From positions 78,858 to 142,857 of the forward strand of contig NZ_PDUD01000036.1 in assembly GCF_002646595.1 (NCBI RefSeq): 64,000 nucleotides of DNA, given 5' to 3'. This document shows positions 24,902-33,440 of this stretch, piece by piece. The notes under the pieces are model-generated. The model was not told the origin of the DNA and ran no database searches. It was given only the letters and a program-made list of their open reading frames with translations. The position numbers were made by a program, and so were the translations under genes. Position 1 is the first letter of the stretch. Every line of letters starts with the position of its first letter. The stretch comes from Flavilitoribacter nigricans DSM 23189 = NBRC 102662. GTDB lineage: Bacteria > Bacteroidota > Bacteroidia > Chitinophagales > Saprospiraceae.

Positions 24902-25924
24902 TTAAACAAACAAGTCCGGCCTCTTTTGCTTCAATTGCTGAAGAACATCCTCCGGGAGTCCTTTTACATCTTTCAAGGACTTCGAATTTTCCAGGTCTAC
25001 TCCCGAAAGTTGGGTGGCTTCCAGATCAGCTCCCGTGAGATCAGCATTGTTTAGTTCAGCCGTTCTCAGGTCGGCACCTCTCAGATCAGCGCCGCTCAGA
25101 TCGGCCCCGGTGAGGTCGGCCCCAAAGAGATCGGCTCCGCTCAGGTCAACCCCTATGAGGTAAGCACCGACCATAATGGCACCCCGGAGGTAGGCTCCTC
25201 TCAAATTGGCACCACTCAAATTGACTTCAATCAGGTCAGTCAAGTAGTGGATTTTGCGTTCCAGATAGGCACTCAGATGATCTAATACTCTTGGGTCGGA
25301 TATAAGCTTTTTTTCCTCTTGTGGAAACGAGATCTCGACAATATTAAGTTCTGCTAATGCTCCTGTTTGAAACAACGCTTCTAATACTTTCGCTTTCTCG
25401 TACTGCAGAATGAGGAATAAGATCACACTGCCTTCTATACGGGTGATCTCTCGTATTTCTTTCTCCGTTATATTCAATGCCTTTTCAATGGCTTCCAGCA
25501 AAAGGCGTTGATCTTCATCTAGGTAGGTTTCAAAATCCTCGTTTAAATTCAAGGTGATGACGACCTCTCCTGGCCGTAGCAATAGACCAATGCTATTATC
25601 AAAATTTGACGTATAAAACGGCGGTTTATCATCAGTAATCTCATCTTGCAATTGATCATTAACGCGAATAACAGCGGCACACAATTTGCTGACTTTGACA
25701 TTGTGTTCTTCCTGCGAGATAAGGCTAAGTTCGTAGTTGGAATTTGCTCTCGAGAATTGATTTTGAATCAATAGTAAAGTGTCATATACCGATCGGTAAT
25801 AACTAGGTACTCCTTCGTGCAGACGATATTCCGTGATAAAATTTAAGAGGATTTCAATGGCAGGTTCTAAGCGGCCATTTTTTATATGATTTTCGGCAGC
25901 TTTGCAGATCGAACTGAGGTCCAT
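24902..25924 (-). CDS. EAD11-like / TRADD-N-like / pentapeptide-repeat protein
   Basis: A 340-residue protein; the ATG at 25924 begins the conserved region (MDLSSICKAAENHIKNGRLE). Residues 1-95 resemble Effector-Associated Domain 11: helix GRLEPAIEILL, then TLLLIQNQFSRANSNYELSLISQEEHNVKVSKL. Residues ~110-200 resemble a bacterial TRADD-N domain: EVVITLNLNEDFE, a LLLEAIEKAL helix, then EGSVILFLILQYEKAKVLEALFQTGALAELNI. Residues ~230-318 are some 17 pentapeptide repeats (A(D/N)LxG), which form a right-handed beta-helix. EADs recruit partners through homotypic contacts in bacterial conflict systems. The matching enzymatic effector is not seen in the window. The gene is AT-rich. Confidence 0.75.
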   Translation of the reverse strand: MDLSSICKAAENHIKNGRLEPAIEILLNFITEYRLHEGVPSYYRSVYDTLLLIQNQFSRANSNYELSLISQEEHNVKVSKLCAAVIRVNDQLQDEITDDKPPFYTSNFDNSIGLLLRPGEVVITLNLNEDFETYLDEDQRLLLEAIEKALNITEKEIREITRIEGSVILFLILQYEKAKVLEALFQTGALAELNIVEISFPQEEKKLISDPRVLDHLSAYLERKIHYLTDLIEVNLSGANLRGAYLRGAIMVGAYLIGVDLSGADLFGADLTGADLSGADLRGADLRTAELNNADLTGADLEATQLSGVDLENSKSLKDVKGLPEDVLQQLKQKRPDLFV

Positions 25925-26088
25925 GAATGTTAGTGTTGCGGTTGATTGGGCCAAAATACGACAAATCAAAGAGTTTCGGAAGAGTGAAAAACTTAGATAC
26001 GGAACTATTTCTCTCCCCCCACAGTTATCACCCATACATCCGGCCCCGGCCGGTACAGATCAATTACTAAACCCTAAACCCCAAAACC

Positions 26089-26337
26089 GTGAAAATCCTT
26101 TCCAAAATCAAATCCAGACAACAACTGATCATGATCATGGTGATCGAGATCGTGGTACTGACCATCATTTACCTGATCATTGACGGAACGGTCGGCGCTA
26201 CCCGGCTGGTGAATGCGCTTTTCTTTTGCATTCTTTTTTTCACTTCCTTAATCCTGAGCCTGATCTGGAAGATCGTACAGTACCGCCGGAAAAAGCGGAT
26301 CGATATTTCCATCGACTTATTTGACCTGGAAGAATGA
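26089..26337 (+). CDS. Small two-helix membrane protein
   Basis: An 82-residue protein with two hydrophobic helices (LIMIMVIEIVVLTIIYLII and LVNALFFCILFFTSLILSLIW) separated by a short polar turn. It has a basic stretch QYRRKKR and an acidic tail (DLFDLEE), so both ends should face the cytoplasm. No family is recognised. It is divergent from the EAD protein. A copy of a two-hairpin repeat (26345-26455) begins 8 bp after its stop. Confidence 0.65.
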   Translation: MKILSKIKSRQQLIMIMVIEIVVLTIIYLIIDGTVGATRLVNALFFCILFFTSLILSLIWKIVQYRRKKRIDISIDLFDLEE

Positions 26338-26344
26338 TCCTTAC

Positions 26345-26455
26345 TATGCTGACGTAAAATTTGGTTTGGGAAACCTAATCCAATTTAAGTAGAGCAAATA
26401 CTGACGCGAAGTGGTTGGAAAAACCCAAACCACTTCGCGTCCTGTATATGTAAGG
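26345..26455 (+). repeat. Two-hairpin intergenic repeat, copy A
   Basis: Shares with 52188-52312 the blocks TGACGTAAAATT, CCAATTTnAGT, ATACTGAC(g)CGAAG and CCACTTnGCnTCnnGTATA in the same order. Each copy folds into two successive stems; here the second is near perfect: GACGCGAAGTGGTT and AACCACTTCGCGTC. It is non-coding and downstream of a gene, so it could serve as a terminator or as a dispersed mobile repeat. Confidence 0.65.
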
Positions 26456-26951
26456 ATACAATTTTTGTGTAGAGCCCGGCTGGAAGAAGGCCGCTGCGAT
26501 ACGGAAAAATAATGCCCGGCAGGAGTAGTGTGAAGCCCAAAAAGGCCGAATAGTATTACTACCAAAATACCTCTTACGACCAAGAGAGGGACAACTTGGC
26601 GAAGAGGTATTTTTAAAAATGCAAATTGATGCGTAACTTGTGCGTGCAATTATAGTTTTAAGTAAGGGGGTGTTGCATCAATTATATGTTGGTGTTGGCA
26701 TCCCTTTTTTTTCAGTACTCCTGAAGATCCTCCACAAGAATCTCGCAGATCAGCGTGATTAGAGACACCATAACACAGTATTTTAATGAACAAATCGTTG
26801 TCCAAAATTATCCTGGGGCACGGCCATTCTTGTTGACAGTTAGCAAGAGTAGAAAGCGTTTGAAATTCTGGGTATTTGTTGTATTTTTGGCTATAAGTAG
26901 TTGTTATACAGAGGTTTTTTGTTTTTGTAACGTCGATAATAGCGCAATACA
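26456..26951. other. Gene-free stretch with a structured hairpin at 26564-26614
   Basis: No convincing gene is present; short frames on both strands lack protein-like composition. A compound hairpin pairs AAAATACCTCTT (26564-26575) with AAGAGGTATTTT (26602-26613), with an inner CCAAG/CTTGG stem, and it ends in a T-run. It could terminate an unseen small RNA arising from about 26460-26560 or act for the upstream gene. Confidence 0.45.
26859..26889 (+). promoter_or_regulatory. Consensus Bacteroidota promoter for the 477-aa gene
   Basis: TTTG (26859-26862), 19 bp, then TATTTTTG (26882-26889) is a perfect TTTG-N19-TAnnTTTG match. It lies 63 bp before the start codon at 26952. Confidence 0.75.
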
Positions 26952-28385
26952 ATGAAGGCCATTTTAGACTTGATAGACCTGGTTGACCTCCGCAAACTGA
27001 GTGTAATCGGAGTAAACGGTGACAAAACGGATGAATTGTTCGGGTTGGTAAAAGCAGGAGAGATCAGGCAGACCGAAGACGGAATAGCTCACTTTTACGC
27101 CGGGCAGGAGAGCGGTGCCACGGGTAATTTCAATCGTTTAAAAAGGAACCTCCAGAAGCGGCTTATCAATACGTTTTTCAGTTCTGACTTCCACCGGGAT
27201 ACTTATCTGACGGCCTATTTTTCCAGTTTTAAAAAAGATATTGTCTGTGAGGCCCTGATGAAATCGGGCAAATCCGGTACTGCCGCAGCGCTGGCGCAGG
27301 AAGCCCTGCCCCTGGCCATAAAATTTCACTTTCCGGAATTGGCCGCTTCCCTGGCGCGCAAGCTGGCCCATCACTACTCGGTCATTGCCGTGAATCGCCG
27401 GAAGTACGAAAAGTTCAGGGCGATCCGCGATCAGTACCACGAATGCGCCTACTGGGAGAACAAGGCCGTAGATTACTACAATGACCTGGCCATCGATCTG
27501 CGTCTGGCAAAGACCGTCAAATCAGATTTAATCGAAAAAGCTAAAAAGTATAAGTCTAAACTGGATGCGGTAGCTCATGAAGTTCCGGTGCTGAACTTTC
27601 ATCTATTCCGCCTCAACATTCACCTATTTCTCTTCAAGATACTCAATAATGGCGAGGGGATCGAAAAAACCTGCCGGGAAGGCATCGATTTCATCAGTCG
27701 TCTGGAGTTTACGCCACCGCCCCGCGCCCAGCGTACTTTTCATTTTAATCTGATCCCGGCCTATCTGCAAACCGGGAATTTTGAAGCGGCCTACCAGACG
27801 ATCCGTCAGCTCAAGCAAATGGTGGAGAAGGGCTCGCACAACTGGATCATCATCAATGCCTACCAGTGTATTTTGGGTTTTCACTGGCAGCGGGACGAGA
27901 TCACCGGAGAGGGGATCACCGCTATTTACGACAGTAAACTATACCGGATCGTAGAGGAAGAGCTACGGATCTACGAAACCTACCGCGCTATCCTGAGTGA
28001 TTCGGATGCCATCAAGCTGGGCAAATTCCTCAACGAAACCCCGCATTATTCCGCGGATAAAAAAGGCATGAACATTAATATCCTGGTGTTGCAATTCCTG
28101 GTATTCCTGCGGCGCAACGACCGTTCGGCGATCATTGATCGCATGGAAGCCCTGCAGGCCTACGCCTACCGTTACTTGGCGAAAGATCCCACCACCCGTA
28201 GGAGTGAGCTCTTTTTCCGGATGTTGTTCTTACTGGCTAAGTCCGCATTCGATCTGGAGGAGGTGGAGCGCCGTTCGCCGGGGATCACCGCCGAACTGCA
28301 CAACACCCCGCGCCAGATATCCGCCATTGATATCGAAGTAGTACCCTACGAGATCCTGTGGGAGAAGGTAAAGACCTGGTGCTAA
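26952..28385 (+). CDS. Helical protein of unknown function
   Basis: A 477-residue cytoplasmic protein, predicted mostly alpha-helical with TPR-like helix pairs in the middle (e.g. LIPAYLQTGNFEAAYQTIRQL). The N-terminal ~70 residues contain a compact motif ending in FNRLKRNLQKRLINTFFSS. There is no signal peptide, membrane segment or catalytic motif. It has its own consensus promoter and converges with the PcfJ-like gene 22 bp away. The islet position beside the tRNA suggests an accessory role, but the sequence does not show which. Confidence 0.7.
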   Translation: MKAILDLIDLVDLRKLSVIGVNGDKTDELFGLVKAGEIRQTEDGIAHFYAGQESGATGNFNRLKRNLQKRLINTFFSSDFHRDTYLTAYFSSFKKDIVCEALMKSGKSGTAAALAQEALPLAIKFHFPELAASLARKLAHHYSVIAVNRRKYEKFRAIRDQYHECAYWENKAVDYYNDLAIDLRLAKTVKSDLIEKAKKYKSKLDAVAHEVPVLNFHLFRLNIHLFLFKILNNGEGIEKTCREGIDFISRLEFTPPPRAQRTFHFNLIPAYLQTGNFEAAYQTIRQLKQMVEKGSHNWIIINAYQCILGFHWQRDEITGEGITAIYDSKLYRIVEEELRIYETYRAILSDSDAIKLGKFLNETPHYSADKKGMNINILVLQFLVFLRRNDRSAIIDRMEALQAYAYRYLAKDPTTRRSELFFRMLFLLAKSAFDLEEVERRSPGITAELHNTPRQISAIDIEVVPYEILWEKVKTWC

Positions 28386-28407
28386 ACAGTCTCAAAGCCT
28401 GGGACTG

Positions 28408-29736
28408 CTAAAAATTGACCTTAAGTTCCGACCAATGGGCCCATTGCCGGATCAATACCATGGCCTCCTCCCGCGGATGGGCATTGTAGGCGGCGCTGGC
28501 CTGTACGATCTCCCGCTCACTGGTGACCTCCAGGGTGACCAGCCGCTCGAACTGATCGTCCGCATGGTAACGCCGCAGGGACCAGATCGAGCTTTCTCCC
28601 CGGACACAATATCCCGCGTAGCTGGCCACGCAGTGGTGCATGGCCAGACCTTCTTCGTACAGCTCTATCTGGGTACATAGTTGCTCCATGACCAGTCTGT
28701 TTTTCCCGCGTTCCCATTCGCAGCCGTCGATCGGCATCTTGGGCCATTCCAGCGCATTTTGGGCTAGGATCGCCAATTGGGCCTGCCGCCGGCGTTCCGC
28801 TTCCCAGTCCTCGGCCAGGCGCAGTAGCGATGATAGCGTACGGCCTTTCAGACGGAACGACAATCCTTCCTGCTGCCGGTGGGCCAAAAAAGTCATCACC
28901 GTATTGAATTCGCGGCTAGTGAGCGTCGTGCAGGCCCGATGGCGCGCCAGGAAAGTACTGAGCTTGCGCAGATAATCCCAATCCGGACGTACCTGATAAA
29001 ATTCGTATAAACGCCGGAATAAATAATCGCTTCCGCCTCTGGCTTTAACAATACCATAGAAAAATGCCCCGCGAAAAGTTACCGGCAGGGAGGTACGGAC
29101 TACCCAATGGGCTTCCCGCTTGCTGAGTGCCAGCGGCAAGGCAGGGGCTTTCCGGATGTTATTCCCCCGAATGATCCACCGGATCCAGAGGATTTGGGTG
29201 GGGCTTTCGGACATCATCGCCAGCCGGAGCAATACGAAGGGCGGTGCATATTGTATGAACTGCCCAAACGGGATATCCAGCAGTCCGGAGTATTTCTCCC
29301 CGAAATAAGGATGCAGCACCAGGCGCGCCAGATGCGGGTATTCCCGGGTAATCCAGATGCCGAAAACCGCCTGCAGGTGCCGGAGAATCACCGGTATTAC
29401 GGGACCTCTGGCAAAATTAGGACAGCGGTCTTTGATGACTGTGTACGCCTCAGTGTCGGCAAAGGTCTCCAGCAGTCGTTTGAACAGGGAAAGCAGTTCC
29501 GGAACCTCCAGAACCCGCTGGCTGCCAAACCGGTCGTTGCACACCCCGGCAATCGCCCGAATGGGCATGGCGTACTTACCGCGCAGTGGTGGCAGCAAAT
29601 CCAGCTCCCGTTCGAAAGCCGCCCAGCCCGCTCGCTGGCGGCGTTCCGGAAGCGACCGGAAGATCTCGTATATTTTGTGCCGGGACTCCGCATGAAGCGT
29701 GGCGAGCGATCCCCGGCTGTTGCTTAGCTTTTCCAT
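28408..29736 (-). CDS. PcfJ-like domain protein
   Basis: A 442-residue protein. The C-terminal half carries the PcfJ-like signature: IELYEEGLAMHHCVASYAGYCVRGESSIWSLRR, then LVTLEVTSEREIVQASAAYNAHPREEA. PcfJ was named from the pheromone-responsive conjugative plasmid pCF10, but chromosomal homologues are widespread and without known biochemistry. The invariant His-His-Cys and Tyr-rich block hint at an enzymatic site. The N-terminal half is helical and Arg-rich. A relaxase or coupling protein is absent nearby, so conjugation is unsupported. Confidence 0.75.
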   Translation of the reverse strand: MEKLSNSRGSLATLHAESRHKIYEIFRSLPERRQRAGWAAFERELDLLPPLRGKYAMPIRAIAGVCNDRFGSQRVLEVPELLSLFKRLLETFADTEAYTVIKDRCPNFARGPVIPVILRHLQAVFGIWITREYPHLARLVLHPYFGEKYSGLLDIPFGQFIQYAPPFVLLRLAMMSESPTQILWIRWIIRGNNIRKAPALPLALSKREAHWVVRTSLPVTFRGAFFYGIVKARGGSDYLFRRLYEFYQVRPDWDYLRKLSTFLARHRACTTLTSREFNTVMTFLAHRQQEGLSFRLKGRTLSSLLRLAEDWEAERRRQAQLAILAQNALEWPKMPIDGCEWERGKNRLVMEQLCTQIELYEEGLAMHHCVASYAGYCVRGESSIWSLRRYHADDQFERLVTLEVTSEREIVQASAAYNAHPREEAMVLIRQWAHWSELKVNF

Positions 29737-30142
29737 GATCGTAATGTTTTTCGAACTTTGCCGGTGGGGTAGGAGCAGACCACATCCATTTGGGTACTGG
29801 ACATAGCATTCCCATTGCCCGGCGGGTACGGCCGGGAGCTGCGGTTACGCATCGCTCCGGGCGGTCCGGTGAGGTCCATAGACATACCGGCTGGGTTAAG
29901 ACCAGTGGTGAACCCAGGTCAGTAGCAGGCTACGGACAATTGATATTTAAATTGAAAAAGGATAAGAAAAGTCGACGCTCACATGACGGTAGAGTTTTGC
30001 AGAGTTAACCCAATCAACTGTCAATTCAAAAACAGAGTTCCGGCCGCGGGGATTTTTTTCAAAAAAATTAATCGGCCGGTTTAGGGACTATTTTGTGCGG
30101 GATACCGTAGCAAATTTGCCCTAAAATTCGGATTTTCGCAGC
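29737..30142. other. 406-bp divergent gap with a palindrome
   Basis: Upstream of both the PcfJ-like and mscS-type genes. The CCGGCCG (30040-30046) and CGGCCGG (30073-30079) arms enclose nested ATTTTTTT/AAAAAAAT arms, giving a strong cruciform-prone structure about 65 bp before the mscS start. No gene or consensus promoter was recognised. Confidence 0.5.
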
Positions 30143-31015
30143 ATGAACGACTGGCGTTATCAACTCATTATCTCCGTAGTTTTAGTTGTGCTGACCCTCA
30201 CCATCCGCTGGGGCCTTACCAGCATTCTGGTGGGCTATATCAAGAAGGCAAAGTTGCGCTACGTGTACAAGAAGACGGTGTCCTACATTGCCTATCTTGT
30301 CATCTTTCTGGGGCTGATCACGATCTGGATCGACGAGTTCGCATCCGCCGCTACTTTTCTGGGGCTGGTATCCGCCGGTCTGGCCATCGCCCTGAAGGAC
30401 CCGATCGCCAATTTTTTCGGCTGGATCTATATCCTGTTTACCCGCCCCTTCGAAATGGGGGATCGCATCGAACTGGACAAGCAGCGGGGCGATGTACTCG
30501 ACATTAACTTTTTTGAATTTACCATCCTGGAGATCGGCGCATCCATCGACGCCAACCAAAGCACCGGTCGCATCGTCCATATCCCAAACGGCAAGGTGTT
30601 TATCCACCCCATTATCAACTCTACCCAGGGGTTCCAGTACATCTGGAATGAGATGCCGATCACCATCACTTTTGACAGCGATTGGAAAAAGGCGAAAGCC
30701 ATGCTGTTGGAGATTGAGAACGAACGGGTGAAAGACTTTGCCAGCAGTGCAAAAAAAGAGATCGACCGCAGCGAGCGGAAATACAATATCCAGTACAATA
30801 AGGTAACTCCGACCGTATACACCAGCGTGAAAACCAACGGGATCTGCCTGACCCTGCGCTATCTCACCCATCCCCGTACCGAGCGTACTTCGGAACAGAT
30901 CATCTGGGAAGAAGTCCTTACCCGCTTTGCCGATGAGCCGCAGATCAATTTTGCCTATCCGTCCCAGAGCGTTTACCTCCGGGACCGGCGGGAGCCCGAA
31001 CCGGATGCGGAATAA
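30143..31015 (+). CDS. MscS-family mechanosensitive channel
   Basis: A 290-residue small-conductance mechanosensitive channel that opens under membrane tension to release solutes. Three N-terminal hydrophobic helices are visible. The third, pore-lining one contains the Gly/Ala packing pattern LGLVSAGLAIALKDPIANFFGWIYIL (~75-100). Then comes the beta domain GDRIELDKQRGDVLDINFF and IPNGKVFIHPIINST. The C-terminal alpha/beta domain is present but short. Likely in the inner membrane. No operon partner is evident. Confidence 0.93.
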   Translation: MNDWRYQLIISVVLVVLTLTIRWGLTSILVGYIKKAKLRYVYKKTVSYIAYLVIFLGLITIWIDEFASAATFLGLVSAGLAIALKDPIANFFGWIYILFTRPFEMGDRIELDKQRGDVLDINFFEFTILEIGASIDANQSTGRIVHIPNGKVFIHPIINSTQGFQYIWNEMPITITFDSDWKKAKAMLLEIENERVKDFASSAKKEIDRSERKYNIQYNKVTPTVYTSVKTNGICLTLRYLTHPRTERTSEQIIWEEVLTRFADEPQINFAYPSQSVYLRDRREPEPDAE

Positions 31016-31121
31016 GGCCCGAATCCCTTTTTGCCTGGATAAAACAGTTTCTTAACCGGACCTTAAGAGTATTTAACACCGGGCTGCCATACCTTCGGGA
31101 TAGTGAAATAAACATCGGATC

Positions 31122-31715
31122 ATGAAGATATTAACTACCCTCATTTTTAGTCTCTCCCTGGGACTGATGGCTTCGGCCGCTACTGCTCCCCACGCCATTA
31201 ACGGATACTGGAAAAATGATAAATTTCAGGTTGTGATCGAATTGCAGGTCACCGATTATGGATTCAAGACCATGCGTACGGACCGGGATCGCTGGTACCA
31301 TTACGACTGGTCTTTCGAGAATGTGTATTCGGATCAGGACGGCAATCGTTACATTGTATACGACGAACAAACCCTGGTATGGGAGGCAAACGACGGCCGG
31401 CGTTTACAGTTTCGTAAACTGGAGCAGCGGGGAATAGGAGATTACCGGCCGGAGCCCGCGGTGGCTACCACCGCGCTGGGCGGACACTGGACCGATTTCC
31501 ACTACGATGCCCAGTTACGGGTCATTCCCGAAAGGGGAGGATTTAAGGCCCGGATCTGGAACGGGGCCTGGCGATTTTACGATCGTCTGGATCACAATAC
31601 CTTTCAGGATCGCTACGGCAATACGTTCACGCTGCAGCAAAACGGCAAACTAAAGTATCAGGATAGCCGTTCCCGCCGGGTATACTTTTTTGAACACACC
31701 TCCGACCGGCTTTAA
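31122..31715 (+). CDS. Secreted protein with two beta-strand repeats, unknown function
   Basis: A 197-residue exported protein with signal MKILTTLIFSLSLGLMASAA. The mature part shows two similar ~75-residue halves rich in Trp, Tyr and Arg (GYWKNDKFQVVIELQVTDYGFKTMR; GHWTDFHYDAQLRVIPERGGFKARIW), each followed by a D-x-Y/F-G-N motif (YSDQDGNRY; FQDRYGNTF). This suggests a tandem small beta-barrel. No enzyme motif is seen. A strong bidirectional terminator follows. Confidence 0.7.
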   Translation: MKILTTLIFSLSLGLMASAATAPHAINGYWKNDKFQVVIELQVTDYGFKTMRTDRDRWYHYDWSFENVYSDQDGNRYIVYDEQTLVWEANDGRRLQFRKLEQRGIGDYRPEPAVATTALGGHWTDFHYDAQLRVIPERGGFKARIWNGAWRFYDRLDHNTFQDRYGNTFTLQQNGKLKYQDSRSRRVYFFEHTSDRL

Positions 31716-31740
31716 TGCTCGATGTTGATATTCCCAAAAA

Positions 31741-31779
31741 AGCCAGGGGCCGCTAAGATCATCTTAGCGGCCCCTGGCT
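31741..31779. terminator. Bidirectional terminator, 19-bp perfect stem
   Basis: AGCCAGGGGCCGCTAAGAT (31741-31759) pairs perfectly with its complement at 31761-31779 around a single base. It lies between convergent genes (secreted protein and rseP). The stem is very stable. Confidence 0.8.
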
Positions 31780-31822
31780 GTATCGGTAGATACCGGTCAC
31801 TCGGCTTTACAGCCGGACCAGT

Positions 31823-33157
31823 CTATTTAAAGATCCTCAATATATCCAGCCCGTTGGCGAAAAGCACGAGCCCGATCACGATAATGAAACCGATCATCGT
31901 GGCGTATTCCATAAATTTATCGCTGGGTTTGCGACCGGAAACGACCTCGTAGAGCAGGAACATTACGTGCCCGCCGTCCAGTGCCGGGATCGGCAGCAGG
32001 TTCATAAAGGCCAGGATGAGCGACAGGATCGCCGTCATGGTCCAGAAGCGCTCCCAGTTCCAGACATCACCGAACATCTGGCCGATGGAGGCAAAACCAC
32101 CGAGGCTGTCGGAAGCTTTGATCCGGCCGGAAAACATCTGGCCGAAGGCTTTCACCTGGTCACTCAGAAAACTCCAGCCCTTGGCCACACCCGCCGGCAG
32201 AGCTTCGGCCAGGGTATAATCCTGGCGTTCGAAATCGAAGTAACGGTCCGGCCCGAAGCGCAACACCCCGATCTTGCCTTCTTCCGTCGTGGTCAGAGAA
32301 ACCTGTTTCTCCTGTCCGTCGCGGATGAGCGAGATATCCATTGGGGTATTTGGGTTGGGTTTAACCTTATCGAGAAACTCGTCGTAGAAGCGCACCGGCG
32401 CTCCGTTGACGGCCGTAATACTGTCATTGGCCATGATCCCCGCTTTTTCCGCCGGAGATTCTTTGGCAACCTGCGCTACGACAAAGGGTGTACGCGGCAG
32501 GAACAGCAATTGACCTTTGTTATCGTGGCTGGACAAGATGCCGATGAACTTGGGGGGAATATCGATGGTTTCCTCCCGTCCGTCGCGCCGAACGGTAATG
32601 GTATTCGCGTCGTTGATGATGATCTCCCGGAAGAGGGTACGATCGTTGAATTTCTCAAATGGCTTTCCGCCGATGGAGAGAATATGGTCTCCGGTCTGCA
32701 GCCCCATCTCGATACCCAGAGAATCAGCGTGGATCCCGTAGACGGCATTTTCCGTGGGAAGGTATTCTTCACCCCACACAAACAGTACCATACCGTAGAG
32801 GAGAAAGCCGAGAATGAAGTTGACGGTCACCCCGCCCAGCATGATGATCAGGCGCTGCCAGGCTGGTTTCGACCGGAATTCCCATTCCTGGGGTTCCTGG
32901 GCCATTTGTTCGGTATCAAAGCTCTCATCGATCATCCCGGAGATCTTCACGTAGCCACCCAGCGGCAGCCAGCCAATACCGTATTCCGTTTCGCCAATTT
33001 TTTTCTTAAACAGGGAGAACCAGGGGTCGAAGAACAAGTAGAACTTTTCTACCCGGGTGCCGAAAAAACGGGCGGGTAAGAAGTGCCCCATTTCGTGTAA
33101 AACTATTAGAATGGACAAGCTCAGCATCAACTGACCTGCCATAACTACATAACCCAT
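31823..33157 (-). CDS. rseP: RIP metalloprotease RseP (site-2 protease)
   Basis: An intramembrane zinc protease that releases anti-sigma factor domains and clears signal-peptide remnants. The first membrane segment contains the HExxH site VLHEMGHFLPAR (~20). PDZ domains follow (residues ~115-330, with GDHILSIGGKPFE and NDSITAVNGAPVRF). The third zinc ligand and LDG motif are in NLLPIPALDGGHVMFLLYE near residue 395. The 444-residue length is normal for the family. A minus-strand TACCTTTG box lies about 115 bp upstream. A RseA/anti-sigma partner is not in the window. Confidence 0.95.
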   Translation of the reverse strand: MGYVVMAGQLMLSLSILIVLHEMGHFLPARFFGTRVEKFYLFFDPWFSLFKKKIGETEYGIGWLPLGGYVKISGMIDESFDTEQMAQEPQEWEFRSKPAWQRLIIMLGGVTVNFILGFLLYGMVLFVWGEEYLPTENAVYGIHADSLGIEMGLQTGDHILSIGGKPFEKFNDRTLFREIIINDANTITVRRDGREETIDIPPKFIGILSSHDNKGQLLFLPRTPFVVAQVAKESPAEKAGIMANDSITAVNGAPVRFYDEFLDKVKPNPNTPMDISLIRDGQEKQVSLTTTEEGKIGVLRFGPDRYFDFERQDYTLAEALPAGVAKGWSFLSDQVKAFGQMFSGRIKASDSLGGFASIGQMFGDVWNWERFWTMTAILSLILAFMNLLPIPALDGGHVMFLLYEVVSGRKPSDKFMEYATMIGFIIVIGLVLFANGLDILRIFK

Positions 33158-33271
33158 ATTCTATTTTTTTTCGTTAGCCGCTACCTGGCATCCGGTAAAC
33201 GGTACGATTCTTTTAGTGATCAAATCGATAAAAAAAACATACCCGCCATTTATTTGTTGCATGGCAGCCGC

Positions 33272-33279
33272 CAAAGGTA
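33272..33279 (-). promoter_or_regulatory. rseP: -7 box for rseP
   Basis: TACCTTTG on the minus strand fits TAnnTTTG. The -33 element was not found at the expected spacing. Confidence 0.35.
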
Positions 33280-33440
33280 CTATGATTTAACCAATTTTTA
33301 AGTAAGCTACGACGGTGAATAGCTTACATCGGTCTAAATTTGAAAGAAGATCCCCGGCCTTACCAATCATACCTAACGGCAGTTCTCAAAAACCTGGTAT
33401 CCGATATGGCATTGCCGTTATCGGATTTTTATCTTTGAGC

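Noticed and set aside
26755..26955. A 66-codon plus-strand frame just before the 477-residue gene.
   Set aside because: It overlaps the consensus promoter and the start of the next gene and has no recognisable content.
28408..29736. PcfJ-like protein as evidence of an integrated conjugative element.
   Set aside because: No relaxase, coupling protein, type IV secretion or integrase gene lies in the window; chromosomal homologues are common.
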